A stretch of DNA of 64,000 bases from Gemmatimonadota bacterium (GTDB lineage Bacteria > Gemmatimonadota > Gemmatimonadetes > Gemmatimonadales > Gemmatimonadaceae). Of this stretch, positions 31,271-40,216 are shown piece by piece (the stretch's first letter is position 1; every line of letters starts with the position of its first letter). The notes under the pieces were generated by a model. That model was not told the DNA's origin, made no database searches, and worked only from the letters and a program-made list of their open reading frames with translations. The stretch covers positions 186,001 through 250,000 of the forward strand of contig BJHH01000002.1 of NCBI GenBank assembly GCA_014192065.1, given 5' to 3'. The position numbers were made by a program, and so were the translations under genes.

Positions 31271-32782
31271 GTGACTAGGGATCGTCATCTTGCTCGCGCC
31301 GGATTGACTACTGCCCTCCTCGTCGGGCTTTCCGCAGCGCTTCCAGCGCAAATCACACAGACAGAGTATTCCGCGAGGCGCGCCGCGTTGACGGCGCGCG
31401 TGAACACCGACGGCGTCTACCTCGTGCTCGGCGCCCCAGAGCCGAAAGAGAACTACGAGAATTTCTGGCAGGCGCAGAACTTCCGATACCTGACGGGATT
31501 CCTTGAACCCGGCGCGGCGCTCGTGATCGTGCGCAAGAACGGCACAGATCACCAACTGCTCTTCGTCGAACCCAAGGACCCGGCGCTGGAGGTCTGGACC
31601 GGAGAACGGCTCGGCGTGCAGGGGGCGAAGTTGCTCGGCCTAGAGGGCCGCAACAGCGCCACGCTTCGCGCCGTACTCGATTCGGTGCTGAACGCCGGAT
31701 TCCCGGGCGGCGCGACGCTGCACACGGTCGGCGATTTCTCGCGAACGGGCGGCGTCGATGTGCCGGCCCAACGCACGCCCCGCACGGTGGACGACCAGTT
31801 CCTCGACGCGCTCAAGGAGCGTTTCCGGGAGATGAAGGTCGTGGACGCCACGCCCAGCGTGATGGCGCTCCGCGCCAAGAAGTCGGCCGCCGAACTCGCC
31901 CTGATCCGCATGGCCGCACGGGTGAGCGCCGCCGCGCACAAGGAAGTGCTTGGCGCCATCGCGCCCGGCATGAACGAGTTTGAGGTGCAGGCGCTCGCCG
32001 AGTACACGTTCCGCCGGAACGGCGGCGACCGGCCGTCGTACGGTTCGATCGTCGGTTCTGGGCCAAACTCCACAACGCTGCACTACAACCGCGATGACCG
32101 TTACATGAATGACGGCGAAGTCCTCAACATGGACATGGCCACCTATTACGGCGGCTACTCAGCCGACATCACGCGCACGGTGCCCGTGAACGGCAAGTTT
32201 TCCCCCGAGCAGCGGGCCATCTATCCGATCGTGCTCGAAGCCCAGATGGCCGCCGAGCGACAGATCAAACCGGGCGTGCAATTCTGGGTGCTCAATGACT
32301 CCGCGCTGCACGTGCTCAAGACGGGACTCGCGAAGATCGGGCTCATCGAGTCACCGGATGCGACGTACGAGGAGAACGGCCGCCAGGTGCCGCAGTATCG
32401 CCTCTACTATATGCACGGCCTCGGGCATCCCATCGGACTCGACGTGCACGATGTCGATCTGTACAGCTCGGGCGCGCTCGTGGACGGCAGCGTGTTCACG
32501 ATCGAACCCGGCGTCTACGTGCGCGCCAACACCGTAGACATCATTCCCGACACGCCGGCCAACACGGCATTCCGCTCGAAGATCGCGCCAGCCGTGAAGA
32601 AATACGCGAACATCGGCGTGCGCATTGAGGATGATTACGTGGTGACCGCGAGCGGCTTCGAACGGATCAGCGCCGACGCGCCGCGTGAGATGGACGCGAT
32701 CGAGCGTGAAATGGCGAAACCGCGCGGCCCGTCCGCCCGTGACGCGGGCACGGTGGAGGCCTACCGAAAGATTCGCCCATGA
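31271..32782 (+). CDS. Exported Xaa-Pro aminopeptidase (M24 family)
   Basis: A 503-residue metallopeptidase removing N-terminal residues ahead of proline. The GTG at 31271 is chosen because GAGG lies 5 nt before it; a GTG at 31265 would overlap that site. A signal peptide ends at ALPAQ. After an aminopeptidase-P-like N-terminal domain, the pita-bread fold has all five metal ligands: Asp in NMDMATYYGG, Asp in YSADITRT, His in MHGLGHPIG, Glu in FTIEPGVYV and Glu in GVRIEDD. It overlaps the next gene by 4 nt (ATGA). Confidence 0.92.
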   Translation: MTRDRHLARAGLTTALLVGLSAALPAQITQTEYSARRAALTARVNTDGVYLVLGAPEPKENYENFWQAQNFRYLTGFLEPGAALVIVRKNGTDHQLLFVEPKDPALEVWTGERLGVQGAKLLGLEGRNSATLRAVLDSVLNAGFPGGATLHTVGDFSRTGGVDVPAQRTPRTVDDQFLDALKERFREMKVVDATPSVMALRAKKSAAELALIRMAARVSAAAHKEVLGAIAPGMNEFEVQALAEYTFRRNGGDRPSYGSIVGSGPNSTTLHYNRDDRYMNDGEVLNMDMATYYGGYSADITRTVPVNGKFSPEQRAIYPIVLEAQMAAERQIKPGVQFWVLNDSALHVLKTGLAKIGLIESPDATYEENGRQVPQYRLYYMHGLGHPIGLDVHDVDLYSSGALVDGSVFTIEPGVYVRANTVDIIPDTPANTAFRSKIAPAVKKYANIGVRIEDDYVVTASGFERISADAPREMDAIEREMAKPRGPSARDAGTVEAYRKIRP

Positions 32783-33324
32783 CCGGTGCCGTTAGGCCCA
32801 CCCGCGCCAAATTTCCGGTTCCGCGCCGGCTCCAGTTCCTGCTTCGCGACGGCACGGCAGTTGATGGCGTCGTGAAGGTCGGTTCGGGACAGTCGCTCAT
32901 GGCATTCCTCAACAGCCGATCAGGTTGGATGAGCATGACGCAGGCCAAGCGATCCAGGAGCGGCGACGAGCCGGGCCATCTGCTGATCCAGACCGACCAG
33001 ATCATTATGGCGTCGGCTCCCGACGGCGATGTGCAGGTCGCATCAACACCGCTGGGCCTGACAGTGGATGAGCGAATCGTCGAACTGGTGCTGATGGGCG
33101 GACATGTGGTGCGCGGCTACTTGCCCGCCGCCGCAGGCCAGCGGATCAGCGACTGCATTGCCGCATCCGGCAAGTTCATGGGTGTGACGCTCGCTCGACT
33201 TTTTCCAGAACGCAAAGACGTAGGCGACGTAGCGATCGCCACCGCCGCGCTCACGATGGTCCGTGACCTTCGGGGCTCCGCCCCAGAACCAAAACCCGAA
33301 CCAAAACCAGAACCCGAACAGTGA
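32779..33324 (+). CDS. Hypothetical protein with two internal repeats
   Basis: A 181-residue cytoplasmic protein of unknown function. Residues ~18-80 and ~97-160 look like copies of one beta-rich unit: LQFLLRDGTAVDGVV with ...SGWMSMTQA and LLIQTDQIIMA, versus VELVLMGGHVVRGYL with ...KFMGVTLAR and VAIATAALTMV. The C-terminus is a short EPKPEPKPEPEQ tail. It is coupled to both neighbours by 4-nt overlaps (ATGA upstream, GTGA downstream), so it belongs to the peptidase/amidohydrolase operon. Confidence 0.7.
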   Translation: MTGAVRPTRAKFPVPRRLQFLLRDGTAVDGVVKVGSGQSLMAFLNSRSGWMSMTQAKRSRSGDEPGHLLIQTDQIIMASAPDGDVQVASTPLGLTVDERIVELVLMGGHVVRGYLPAAAGQRISDCIAASGKFMGVTLARLFPERKDVGDVAIATAALTMVRDLRGSAPEPKPEPKPEPEQ

Positions 33325-35060
33325 ACCGACTCGTGAATCGCCCCTTGGACCAGACTAATCGCCACACCCTCGCCGCGGTGACGCTTTCGATCGCGCTTTC
33401 GATCGCGATCGCGCCGCTCCACGCGCCGCTCCACGCGCAACCGTCAGCCGCGCCAGTCGACCTCATCATCACCAACGCCCGCATCTATACCGTGGATGAT
33501 TCCCGCCCGGTGGTATCGGCGCTCGCCGTGCGGGGCGGTCGCGTGGCGTTCGTCGGCGACGCACGCGGCGCGATGGCACTGCGCGGCGCGCAGACGCGCG
33601 TGATCGACCTGGGCGGTCGCACGGTGATTCCTGGCATGGTGGACGCGCACGGACATGTCGCCGGCCTAGGCGATGCGCTCGCCATTGTGGATCTCGTCGG
33701 CTCGACGAGCGTGGAGGATGTCGTCGCGCGGGTGGTGGCCAAATTCGACGGCAAGAGCGCCGGCCAATGGATCGCCGGGCGTGGCTGGGACCAGAATCGC
33801 TGGGGTGATACCCGATTCCCGGCGCACGACAAACTGAGCGCGGCGCTTCCGAACAATCCGGTGATTCTCACTCGTGTTGACGGACATGCAATTTTCGTCA
33901 ACAAGCAGGCGATGGCACTCGCCGGCATCACTGCGGCGACCAAGGATCCCGAGGGCGGCCAGATCATTCGTGACGCCGCAGGAAATCCCAGTGGCGTATT
34001 CGTGGACAACGCGATGGCACTCGTACGCCGCGTCGTGCCGGCGCAAACGCGCGACGAAGTGAAGGCCAACGTGGTGGCTGCCATCGCGGACGCACAGCAC
34101 TGGGGCCTCACAGGCGCGCACGATGCTGGCGCCAGCGAACAGGTGCTCGACATCTACGAGGAGTTGGGCCGCACCGACGAGATGCGCTTCCGGATGTACG
34201 CGATGATCTCGGGCGGACGCACCGAATCGGCGATGCTCGACCGTCTGATCGCGAAGGGGCCGCGCAGTGCGCTGTACGGCGGCACGCTCTGGATTCGCAG
34301 CATCAAATTGTATGCCGACGGCGCGATGGGCTCGCGGGGCGCGGCGCTCCTCGACCCCTACAGCGACGACGCGAAGAACAATGGCTTGCTCGTCAGCGAC
34401 CCGGCGTTCCTCAAGGCAATCTCGCTCAAGGCGCTCAAGACGGGATTTCAGCTGAACACGCACGCGATCGGCGACCGCGGTAACCGCGCGACGCTCGATG
34501 CGTTCGAGGCCGCCCTCAAGGAAGTGCCGGTCGCCGACCACCGTTTCCGCATCGAGCACGCGCAGATTCTCAACTATGCCGACATCCCGCGGTTCGCGCA
34601 GCTCGGTGTGATTCCCTCGATGCAGGCAAGTCACCAGACGAGCGACATGTACTGGGTGGGCTCGCGGCTCGGCGTGCACCGCCTGCCCGGCGCCTATGCG
34701 TGGCGCTCGCTCCTCAATACCGGTGTCGTCATCCCGAATGGCAGTGACTTCCCGGTCGAATACGTGAACCCGCTCATCTCGTTCCACTCGGCGATTTCGC
34801 GGCAGGACGCGAACGAGTTTCCTGCCGGCGGGTGGTACCCCGAGCAGGTCATGACGCGCGAGGAAGCGCTCAAGTCCATGACGATCTGGCCAGCGTACGC
34901 GGCGTTCCAGGAGAACGAACTCGGATCGCTGACACCGGGCAAATACGCGGACTTCACCGTGCTCGATCAGGACATTATGCGCGTTCCGACGTCGCTCGTG
35001 CTCAAGACGCGCGTGGTTTCCACCTGGGTTGGCGGCAAGGCGGTCTACGAGGCGAAGTAA
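33321..35060 (+). CDS. Exported YtcJ-like amidohydrolase (Amidohydro_3)
   Basis: A 579-residue metal-dependent hydrolase with a signal peptide. Metal-site motifs are HGH in GMVDAHGHVAG, His in NTHAIGDRGNRA, His in RIEHAQIL and Asp in NGSDFPVEY. Family members hydrolyse amides, formamides or lactams; substrate unknown. The signal-peptide region is built of two in-frame 12-bp tandem duplications (LSIALSIA, APLHAPLHA). The GTG start overlaps the preceding stop by 4 nt. Confidence 0.88.
   Translation: MNRLVNRPLDQTNRHTLAAVTLSIALSIAIAPLHAPLHAQPSAAPVDLIITNARIYTVDDSRPVVSALAVRGGRVAFVGDARGAMALRGAQTRVIDLGGRTVIPGMVDAHGHVAGLGDALAIVDLVGSTSVEDVVARVVAKFDGKSAGQWIAGRGWDQNRWGDTRFPAHDKLSAALPNNPVILTRVDGHAIFVNKQAMALAGITAATKDPEGGQIIRDAAGNPSGVFVDNAMALVRRVVPAQTRDEVKANVVAAIADAQHWGLTGAHDAGASEQVLDIYEELGRTDEMRFRMYAMISGGRTESAMLDRLIAKGPRSALYGGTLWIRSIKLYADGAMGSRGAALLDPYSDDAKNNGLLVSDPAFLKAISLKALKTGFQLNTHAIGDRGNRATLDAFEAALKEVPVADHRFRIEHAQILNYADIPRFAQLGVIPSMQASHQTSDMYWVGSRLGVHRLPGAYAWRSLLNTGVVIPNGSDFPVEYVNPLISFHSAISRQDANEFPAGGWYPEQVMTREEALKSMTIWPAYAAFQENELGSLTPGKYADFTVLDQDIMRVPTSLVLKTRVVSTWVGGKAVYEAK
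33383..33434 (+). repeat. Two adjacent 12-bp tandem duplications in a signal peptide
   Basis: GCTTTCGATCGC occurs twice in tandem (33383-33394, 33395-33406). GCGCCGCTCCAC occurs twice in tandem four bases later (33411-33422, 33423-33434). Both are in frame within the amidohydrolase signal peptide and lengthen its hydrophobic core and C-region. This is the pattern of replication slippage. Confidence 0.8.
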
Positions 35061-35093
35061 CGGGCCGGGTGGGCTGACGATTCGAGGCGGCGC

Positions 35094-35984
35094 GTGCGGA
35101 TAATCTCTCTCCTCCCCGGCGCCACTGACGCGCTGATTGCGCTCGGCGGCGTCAACCTGATCGTGGGTGTGTCGCACGCCTGCGACGCGCCGGCGGCGAT
35201 TCCCCGCGTGACGTCGCCCGCCATCGACCCGGCTGCGAGCAGCGGCGCGATTGATGCGGCGGTACGCACCGTCGCGTTCGCTGGCCAGCCGCTTTTCTCC
35301 CTTGATGCCGCGCGCATCGTCGCGCTTCATCCCGATCTGATCGTCACCCAGGCACTCTGCGACGTCTGTGCCGTGAACGAGGCCGATGTGCGCGCGCTTG
35401 CTGGCGCGATGGCCCCTTCGCCCCGGGTGCTTTCGGTGTCTGGCACGTCACTCGAGGGGGTGTTCACCGACATCCTGGCGATCGGATCAGCGGCCGAACT
35501 CGGCGCCGATGCGGACGAGCTGGTGCTGGGGCTTCGCCGACGAATGCGTTCAGTCCACGAAACACTCAAGGCCGCGCAGCCGCCGCGGCCGAGGGTCGCG
35601 ATGATTGAATGGACCGATCCGCTCTACGCCGGTGGACACTGGGTTCCCGAGCAGGTGAAGCGTGCCGGGGGCATCGATGTACTCGCCGTGGCCGGCGCAC
35701 ACTCGCTCACGGTCACGCCTGACCGCGTGCGCGACGCGAAGCCGGACATCGTGATCGTCGCTCCGTGCGGATTCTCGCTCGCCCGCGCCGCCGCAGAGGC
35801 CGCACAGCTGCGGGTCGCGCACCAGTGGCTCGATACCTGTCAGCTGTGGGCGATCGACGCGAACTCGCTCACGAGCCGGCCCGGACCGCACCTGGTCGAC
35901 GGCGTCGAAGTGATGGCACGGATTTTCGCACCCACAATCTTCGGGCCATCGTCGACCGGCCGAGCCGTGCTCAGGCTGCGGTGA
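35094..35984 (+). CDS. BtuF-like cobalamin/iron-siderophore binding-fold protein without a signal peptide
   Basis: A 296-residue class III periplasmic-binding-fold protein (Peripla_BP_2). The N-terminus is RIISLLPGATDALIALGG, the usual first strand of BtuF/FhuD proteins, and it lacks a Sec or lipoprotein signal. Later blocks are VALHPDLIVTQALCDVC, YAGGHWVPEQVKRAGG and IVIVAPCGFSL. GTG 35094 is preceded by GAGG at good spacing. No ABC permease or ATPase gene is nearby. A CDVC pair is present. Many genomes carry such cytosolic orphans, annotated as cobalamin-binding protein, function unproven. It converges with and overlaps the next gene by 14 nt. Confidence 0.8.
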   Translation: MRIISLLPGATDALIALGGVNLIVGVSHACDAPAAIPRVTSPAIDPAASSGAIDAAVRTVAFAGQPLFSLDAARIVALHPDLIVTQALCDVCAVNEADVRALAGAMAPSPRVLSVSGTSLEGVFTDILAIGSAAELGADADELVLGLRRRMRSVHETLKAAQPPRPRVAMIEWTDPLYAGGHWVPEQVKRAGGIDVLAVAGAHSLTVTPDRVRDAKPDIVIVAPCGFSLARAAAEAAQLRVAHQWLDTCQLWAIDANSLTSRPGPHLVDGVEVMARIFAPTIFGPSSTGRAVLRLR

Positions 35985-36330
35985 ACCACAACCGCGCGGC
36001 CACGGCGACCAGCAGCACGGCGAATCCGCGCTTGAGGATTGCGTCGCCCATCCCCAGCGAAAGCTGCGCGCCGAGGAAACTGCCAATGAACAACCCTCCC
36101 GCGATGAGCAGCGATGCCTTCACATTGACGTTTCCGGCACGGTAGTAGGACAGCGCTCCGAGCAGCGCCACCGGAAGCAGGAATACCCCGAGCGATGTGC
36201 CGGTCGCCATTTTTTGCGGAAAATTGGCGAAAAACACGAGCATCGGGACGATAATGATTCCGCCGCCGATGCCGAACACGCCGCTGCCGATGCCTGCCGC
36301 CAGCCCGATGCCGAAATAGACCAGGGTCAC
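35971..36330 (-). CDS. Half-size TauE/SafE (TSUP) membrane protein
   Basis: A 119-residue protein with about four helices, equivalent to one TSUP repeat: GLAAGIGSGVFGIGGGIIIVPML, then FANFPQKMATGTSLGV and IGSFLGAQLSLGMG. Full-size members have two repeats (see 1958-2731), so this one presumably dimerises. It uses a GTG start. Its 3' end overlaps the convergent BtuF-like gene by 14 nt. No frame continuation suggesting a broken full-length gene is seen. Confidence 0.8.
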   Translation of the reverse strand: MTLVYFGIGLAAGIGSGVFGIGGGIIIVPMLVFFANFPQKMATGTSLGVFLLPVALLGALSYYRAGNVNVKASLLIAGGLFIGSFLGAQLSLGMGDAILKRGFAVLLVAVAARLWFTAA

Positions 36331-36526
36331 GCACCCTCCGGTGTCGTCCTGTGAGTGGTACTGCTATCGCCCGCCTGCGCGACCACCGTTATCTAGGCGC
36401 GCCTCGACGACGGAAGCATCGAATCCGCGGGCGATCGCGTCGAACGAGAACGGCGTGTCGTAGGCGCCGATCGCGCGGGACTGGTGATCGAAACTGGTGC
36501 CGTTTCCAGCGCGCGGGTAAGATACA

Positions 36527-37885
36527 ATGAACTTCAGCTTGGTACCCACCGTCCCCGTGAAATTGGTCTTCGTTCGCTGCGCCTTCGTCGCGGCGTTGCT
36601 GCTCTCCGCCGCCTGCCGCACAGGTAGCAACCGCCCAACGGACCTCATTGGAAGCACCGCGATCCCGGATTCGGTAATGATCCGCCGCGACATCGAGACG
36701 CTCGCCTCTGAGCAGTTCGAGGGCCGCCGCACCGGCACGCCTGGCAACGACAGCGCCGCTGCATTCCTCGCTGGTCGCTACGCCGCACTCGGCCTGCTCC
36801 CAGCCCCCGACCTCGCGACCAACTGCGGCGCCGGCTGCGCTGCGGCGTACATCCGCCGGTTCACCGCCACCGAGCCAGTACGCGGCGGGCCGCCCAACCA
36901 GATGCCGACCCAGAACCTCGTCGGCCTCATCGCGGGCACGGACCCGCAGCTCCGAAACGAGTACGTGGTGATCGGCGCCCATTTCGACCACCTCGGTCGC
37001 TCCACGGTCGGCGCACTCGACCCCGAGCACGGATCCGAAATCCGCAACGGCGCCGATGACAACGCCAGCGGATCGGCGGCCGTACTCGCAGTCGCTCGCC
37101 GTTTCGCCAAATCGCCCGCAAAGCGCCCGATCCTCATCGCCCACTTCAGCGGCGAGGAAGAAGGCCTGCTCGGCTCGGCATACCTCACCGAGCACCCGCC
37201 GGTGCCGACTACCCAGATGGTCGCCATGCTCAACTTCGACATGGTCGGCCGGCTGCGCGACGACAAGCTGATCGTCTACGGTCTCGCGACGGCGAAGGAA
37301 ATGGAGAGCGTGCTGACCAAGGCCAACGAAACGATTGGACTCAAGCTGTCACTCGTGCCCGACGGCACGGGACCGTCCGACCACAGTTCGTTTTACCTCA
37401 AGGACGTTCCCGTCCTGCACTTCTTCACCGATGTGCACGCCGACTATCACCGCGCCAGCGACGATGCTGACAAGATCAACGTGGCGGGTGCAGTCCGCGT
37501 GGTCGATCTCGCCGAGCGCGCGGTACGCGCAATCGCCGACGCGCCCAACCGCCTGACGTTCACCAAGGCGCCGAGCACGACCGTCTCGCGCTCGCCATCG
37601 GCTGGTAACGGCGCCTATTTCGGCTCGATTCCCGACATGGGCGCTGGCGATGATACCGGGATGCGCCTTTCGGGTGTGAGCCCCGGCGGCCCGGCCGAAA
37701 AAGCGGGACTGATGGCCGGCGACCTGATCGTGGATTTCGGCGGCAAGCCGGTGAAGAACATCTACGACTATACGGACGTGCTCGGGTCCTTTAAGCCTGG
37801 CGATGCCGTGAGCGTGGTGGTCCTTCGCGGAGCGAACAAGGAGCGCATCACGCTGCAGGTCACGCTGAGCCGCCGCGGCGGCTGA
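36527..37885 (+). CDS. M28-family aminopeptidase lipoprotein with C-terminal PDZ domain
   Basis: A 452-residue predicted lipoprotein (lipobox LLSAAC). The M28 core has zinc-ligand motifs GAHFDHLG, NGADDNASG, HFSGEEEGLLGS, NFDMVGR and a late His in VHADYHRASD. A PDZ domain at ~365-450 (SPGGPAEKAGLMAGDLIVDFGG) probably binds peptide C-termini. Start uncertain: ATG 36527, or GTG 36557, which gives a more normal 20-residue signal. TACAAT at 36523-36528 overlaps the ATG and, if it is the promoter -10, would favour the GTG. Confidence 0.88.
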   Translation: MNFSLVPTVPVKLVFVRCAFVAALLLSAACRTGSNRPTDLIGSTAIPDSVMIRRDIETLASEQFEGRRTGTPGNDSAAAFLAGRYAALGLLPAPDLATNCGAGCAAAYIRRFTATEPVRGGPPNQMPTQNLVGLIAGTDPQLRNEYVVIGAHFDHLGRSTVGALDPEHGSEIRNGADDNASGSAAVLAVARRFAKSPAKRPILIAHFSGEEEGLLGSAYLTEHPPVPTTQMVAMLNFDMVGRLRDDKLIVYGLATAKEMESVLTKANETIGLKLSLVPDGTGPSDHSSFYLKDVPVLHFFTDVHADYHRASDDADKINVAGAVRVVDLAERAVRAIADAPNRLTFTKAPSTTVSRSPSAGNGAYFGSIPDMGAGDDTGMRLSGVSPGGPAEKAGLMAGDLIVDFGGKPVKNIYDYTDVLGSFKPGDAVSVVVLRGANKERITLQVTLSRRGG

Positions 37886-37943
37886 GCACCGTGTTGCCCT
37901 GTCGCGCGACGATCGCGAATCACCATCGGCCCGGCCTGGGCTG

Positions 37944-38834
37944 ATGCCGCCACTGCCGATTCCCGCGCCGCGGGTCGAGGGCATGACGGTGACCACGGGC
38001 GTGCCGCTGTACTGGTGCCGCTACGGGCGCGCGGGCGCGCCGCCTGTGTTGGTATTGCACGGCGGGCCGGGCGCGCACCACAACTACCTACTGCCACACT
38101 TTCTCGACCTCGCCGACGAGTTCGACCTGCTCTTTTACGACCAACGCGGCGGCGGGCGGTCGAAGACCGACGACCCAGCGTCGATCACGGCGCAGGTGCA
38201 GGTCGACGACCTCGAGCGCGTGATCGCTGAGCTGACCGAGGGTCCGCTGACGATTGTCGGGTACTCGTGGGGCGCATTGCTGGCACTGCTTTACTTGATC
38301 GATACAGCCGGCGGATCGCGCAGCCCGGTCCCCGCGCGACTCGCACTCGTCGATCCAGCCGCGGTGTCGCGGGCGCATCGCACCGTCTTCGAGGCGGCGT
38401 TCGCTCGGCGCGCGAATTCTGCCGAACTGCTGGCCATGCGCGCCGAACTGTCCGCGAGCGGCCTGCGTGACACCGACCCGGCGGCGCACAAGCAGCGCGT
38501 ATTCGAGTTGAGCGTCGCAGGATATTTCTTTGACCCGCGCCAAGCGGAGAACCTCACGCCATTTCGCGTCACCGGCCGCGTGCAGCAACAGGTGTGGGAG
38601 TCACTTGGGGAGTTCGATCTGGCACCGCAGCTCGGCGCGGTCCGATGCGATGCACTCGTCGTCCACGGACGCCAAGACCCGATCCCCCTGGCATCGTCCG
38701 AGGCAGTGGCCGAAGCGTTGCACGCCCAGCTGGTCGTTTTGGATGACTGCGGGCACGTACCCTACGTGGAACGACGAGACGCGCTGTTCGCGACGCTTCG
38801 CCCCTTCCTCCGGGCCGACCCGGCCGCGCAGTAG
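37944..38834 (+). CDS. Alpha/beta hydrolase, prolyl-iminopeptidase-like (S33)
   Basis: A 296-residue alpha/beta-hydrolase. The oxyanion motif HGGPG and YDQRGGGRS are those of proline iminopeptidases. The nucleophile Ser is in GYSWGA, the acid Asp in HGRQDPI and the His in CGHVPYVER. It might cleave N-terminal proline or be another esterase. No signal peptide. The nth gene begins 7 nt after its stop, with AGGA overlapping the stop codon. Confidence 0.85.
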   Translation: MPPLPIPAPRVEGMTVTTGVPLYWCRYGRAGAPPVLVLHGGPGAHHNYLLPHFLDLADEFDLLFYDQRGGGRSKTDDPASITAQVQVDDLERVIAELTEGPLTIVGYSWGALLALLYLIDTAGGSRSPVPARLALVDPAAVSRAHRTVFEAAFARRANSAELLAMRAELSASGLRDTDPAAHKQRVFELSVAGYFFDPRQAENLTPFRVTGRVQQQVWESLGEFDLAPQLGAVRCDALVVHGRQDPIPLASSEAVAEALHAQLVVLDDCGHVPYVERRDALFATLRPFLRADPAAQ

Positions 38835-38841
38835 GAACGCC

Positions 38842-39483
38842 GTGGACGAACTCACCTCCCGCGCCCGCAGGCTCTACCGGCGGCTCCTGAAGCAGTACCC
38901 CGACGCCACCTGCGAGCTCGACTATGAGACTCCGTTCCAGCTCGCCGTCGCGACCGTGCTCAGCGCACAGTGCACAGACAAGCGCGTCAACATGGTGACG
39001 CCGGTGCTGTTCGCCCGGTACCCGGACGCCGAGGCACTGGCTGACGCGCTGATCGGCGACGTCGAGGAAATCATCAAAAGCACCGGCTTCTTCCGAAACA
39101 AGGCCAAAAGCATCACTGGCCTGGCTATGGCCGTGGTCGCTCGCCACGAAGGCACGCTGCCGTCCACGATGGCCGAGCTCTTCGAGTTGCCCGGCGTGGG
39201 TCGAAAGACGGCGAACGTGATTCTCGGTAACGCCTTCAAGACCAATGAAGGGGTGGTCGTCGACACGCACATCGGACGGCTCTCCAACCGACTTGGCCTC
39301 ACGAAGCAGACCGACCCGGTCAAGGTCGAACAGGCGCTCATTGCCCTCTTTCCGCGGAAGCACTGGACCATGCTCGCGCACCTGCTGATCTGGCACGGCA
39401 GGCGGACCTGTGCCGCCCGGAAGCCCAAATGTGCCGAATGCGTCGTGGCGGACCTCTGCCCAAGCGCCGTCGAGTTCCGCTAA
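38842..39483 (+). CDS. nth: Endonuclease III
   Basis: A 213-residue bifunctional DNA glycosylase/AP-lyase for oxidised pyrimidines. Catalytic Lys122 ([11 protein letters not shown]) and Asp141 ([10 protein letters not shown]) are present. The [4Fe-4S] cluster ligands Cys190, Cys197, Cys200 and Cys206 have the canonical spacing. GTG at 38842 is the true start: the frame upstream overlaps the hydrolase gene and is not homologous, and AGGAA precedes the GTG. Confidence 0.95.
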   Translation: MDELTSRARRLYRRLLKQYPDATCELDYETPFQLAVATVLSAQCTDKRVNMVTPVLFARYPDAEALADALIGDVEEIIKSTGFFRNKAKSITGLAMAVVARHEGTLPSTMAELFELPGVGRKTANVILGNAFKTNEGVVVDTHIGRLSNRLGLTKQTDPVKVEQALIALFPRKHWTMLAHLLIWHGRRTCAARKPKCAECVVADLCPSAVEFR

Positions 39484-39493
39484 CTTTCACCCT

Positions 39494-39955
39494 ATGCCAA
39501 AAACAGCCATATTCGAAACCAACATCGGCACGATCACTGCCGAACTGTACGAAACCGACGCGCCGCTCGCGGTCGCGAACCTCGAGAAGCTCGCGAACGA
39601 CAAGTTCTATGACGGGGTAAAGTTCCACCGCGTGATTCCGGATTTCGTGGTGCAAGGCGGCGACCCCCTTTCCCGCGATCTCCCGGCCGGCCACCCGCGC
39701 GTCGGCACCGGAGGCCCAGGCTGGACCATCCCGTGCGAAACCAAGGGCAACCCGCGCACCCACGAGGTGGGCTCACTCTCGATGGCGCACGCCGGCAAGG
39801 ATTCGGGTGGCAGCCAGTTCTTCATGGTACTGAGCGAGCAGAACACGAAGCATCTGAACGGCGTGCACACGGTGTTCGGCAAGATCACCGGCGGGCTCGA
39901 CGTGATGAAGAAGATCAAGCAGAACGACGTCATGAATACCGTGCGCGTCTCGTAG
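39494..39955 (+). CDS. Cyclophilin-type peptidyl-prolyl isomerase
   Basis: A 153-residue cytoplasmic single-domain cyclophilin. Motifs are [15 protein letters not shown] (catalytic Arg), [17 protein letters not shown] and LNGVHTVFG. No signal peptide or membrane anchor is seen. It starts 10 bp after nth, so it is probably cotranscribed with it. Confidence 0.94.
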   Translation: MPKTAIFETNIGTITAELYETDAPLAVANLEKLANDKFYDGVKFHRVIPDFVVQGGDPLSRDLPAGHPRVGTGGPGWTIPCETKGNPRTHEVGSLSMAHAGKDSGGSQFFMVLSEQNTKHLNGVHTVFGKITGGLDVMKKIKQNDVMNTVRVS

Positions 39956-39997
39956 GCCTCGCCTCTCGCGCACCGAACATTCTTCCAGGAACAGACC

Positions 39998-40153
39998 ATG
40001 TCCGGCCATCCCGCAGCAACCGACCGCAAGGCCGCCTTCGCCGGCCTGATCGTTGGCGTTATCGCGCTCATCATCGTCGTCGTCGTGGTGAGTAAGCTCA
40101 CGGCGAGGAAGTTCGCTGGCGAGCACGAGACGACCGCGAGCGCGGTGCGCTGA
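39998..40153 (+). CDS. 51-residue single-pass membrane protein
   Basis: A small ORF with ATG preceded by CCAGGA at 7-nt spacing. The product is a short polar N-terminus, one helix (FAGLIVGVIALIIVVVVV) and a positively charged KLTARKF segment, then an acidic tail. The pattern predicts an N-out or tail-type single-pass membrane protein. It has no recognised family. It lies 42 bp after the cyclophilin gene. Confidence 0.6.
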   Translation: MSGHPAATDRKAAFAGLIVGVIALIIVVVVVSKLTARKFAGEHETTASAVR

Positions 40154-40216
40154 CAAACCGCGACACCGTCGCGCTGACGGCAGATTTCTTCCGTCCAGTT
40201 CCAGCGGAGTATCTCC

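Noticed and set aside
38530-38841. Longer nth frame reaching back into the alpha/beta hydrolase gene
   Set aside because: The extra 104 codons lie out of frame within a well-supported gene and do not resemble endonuclease III.
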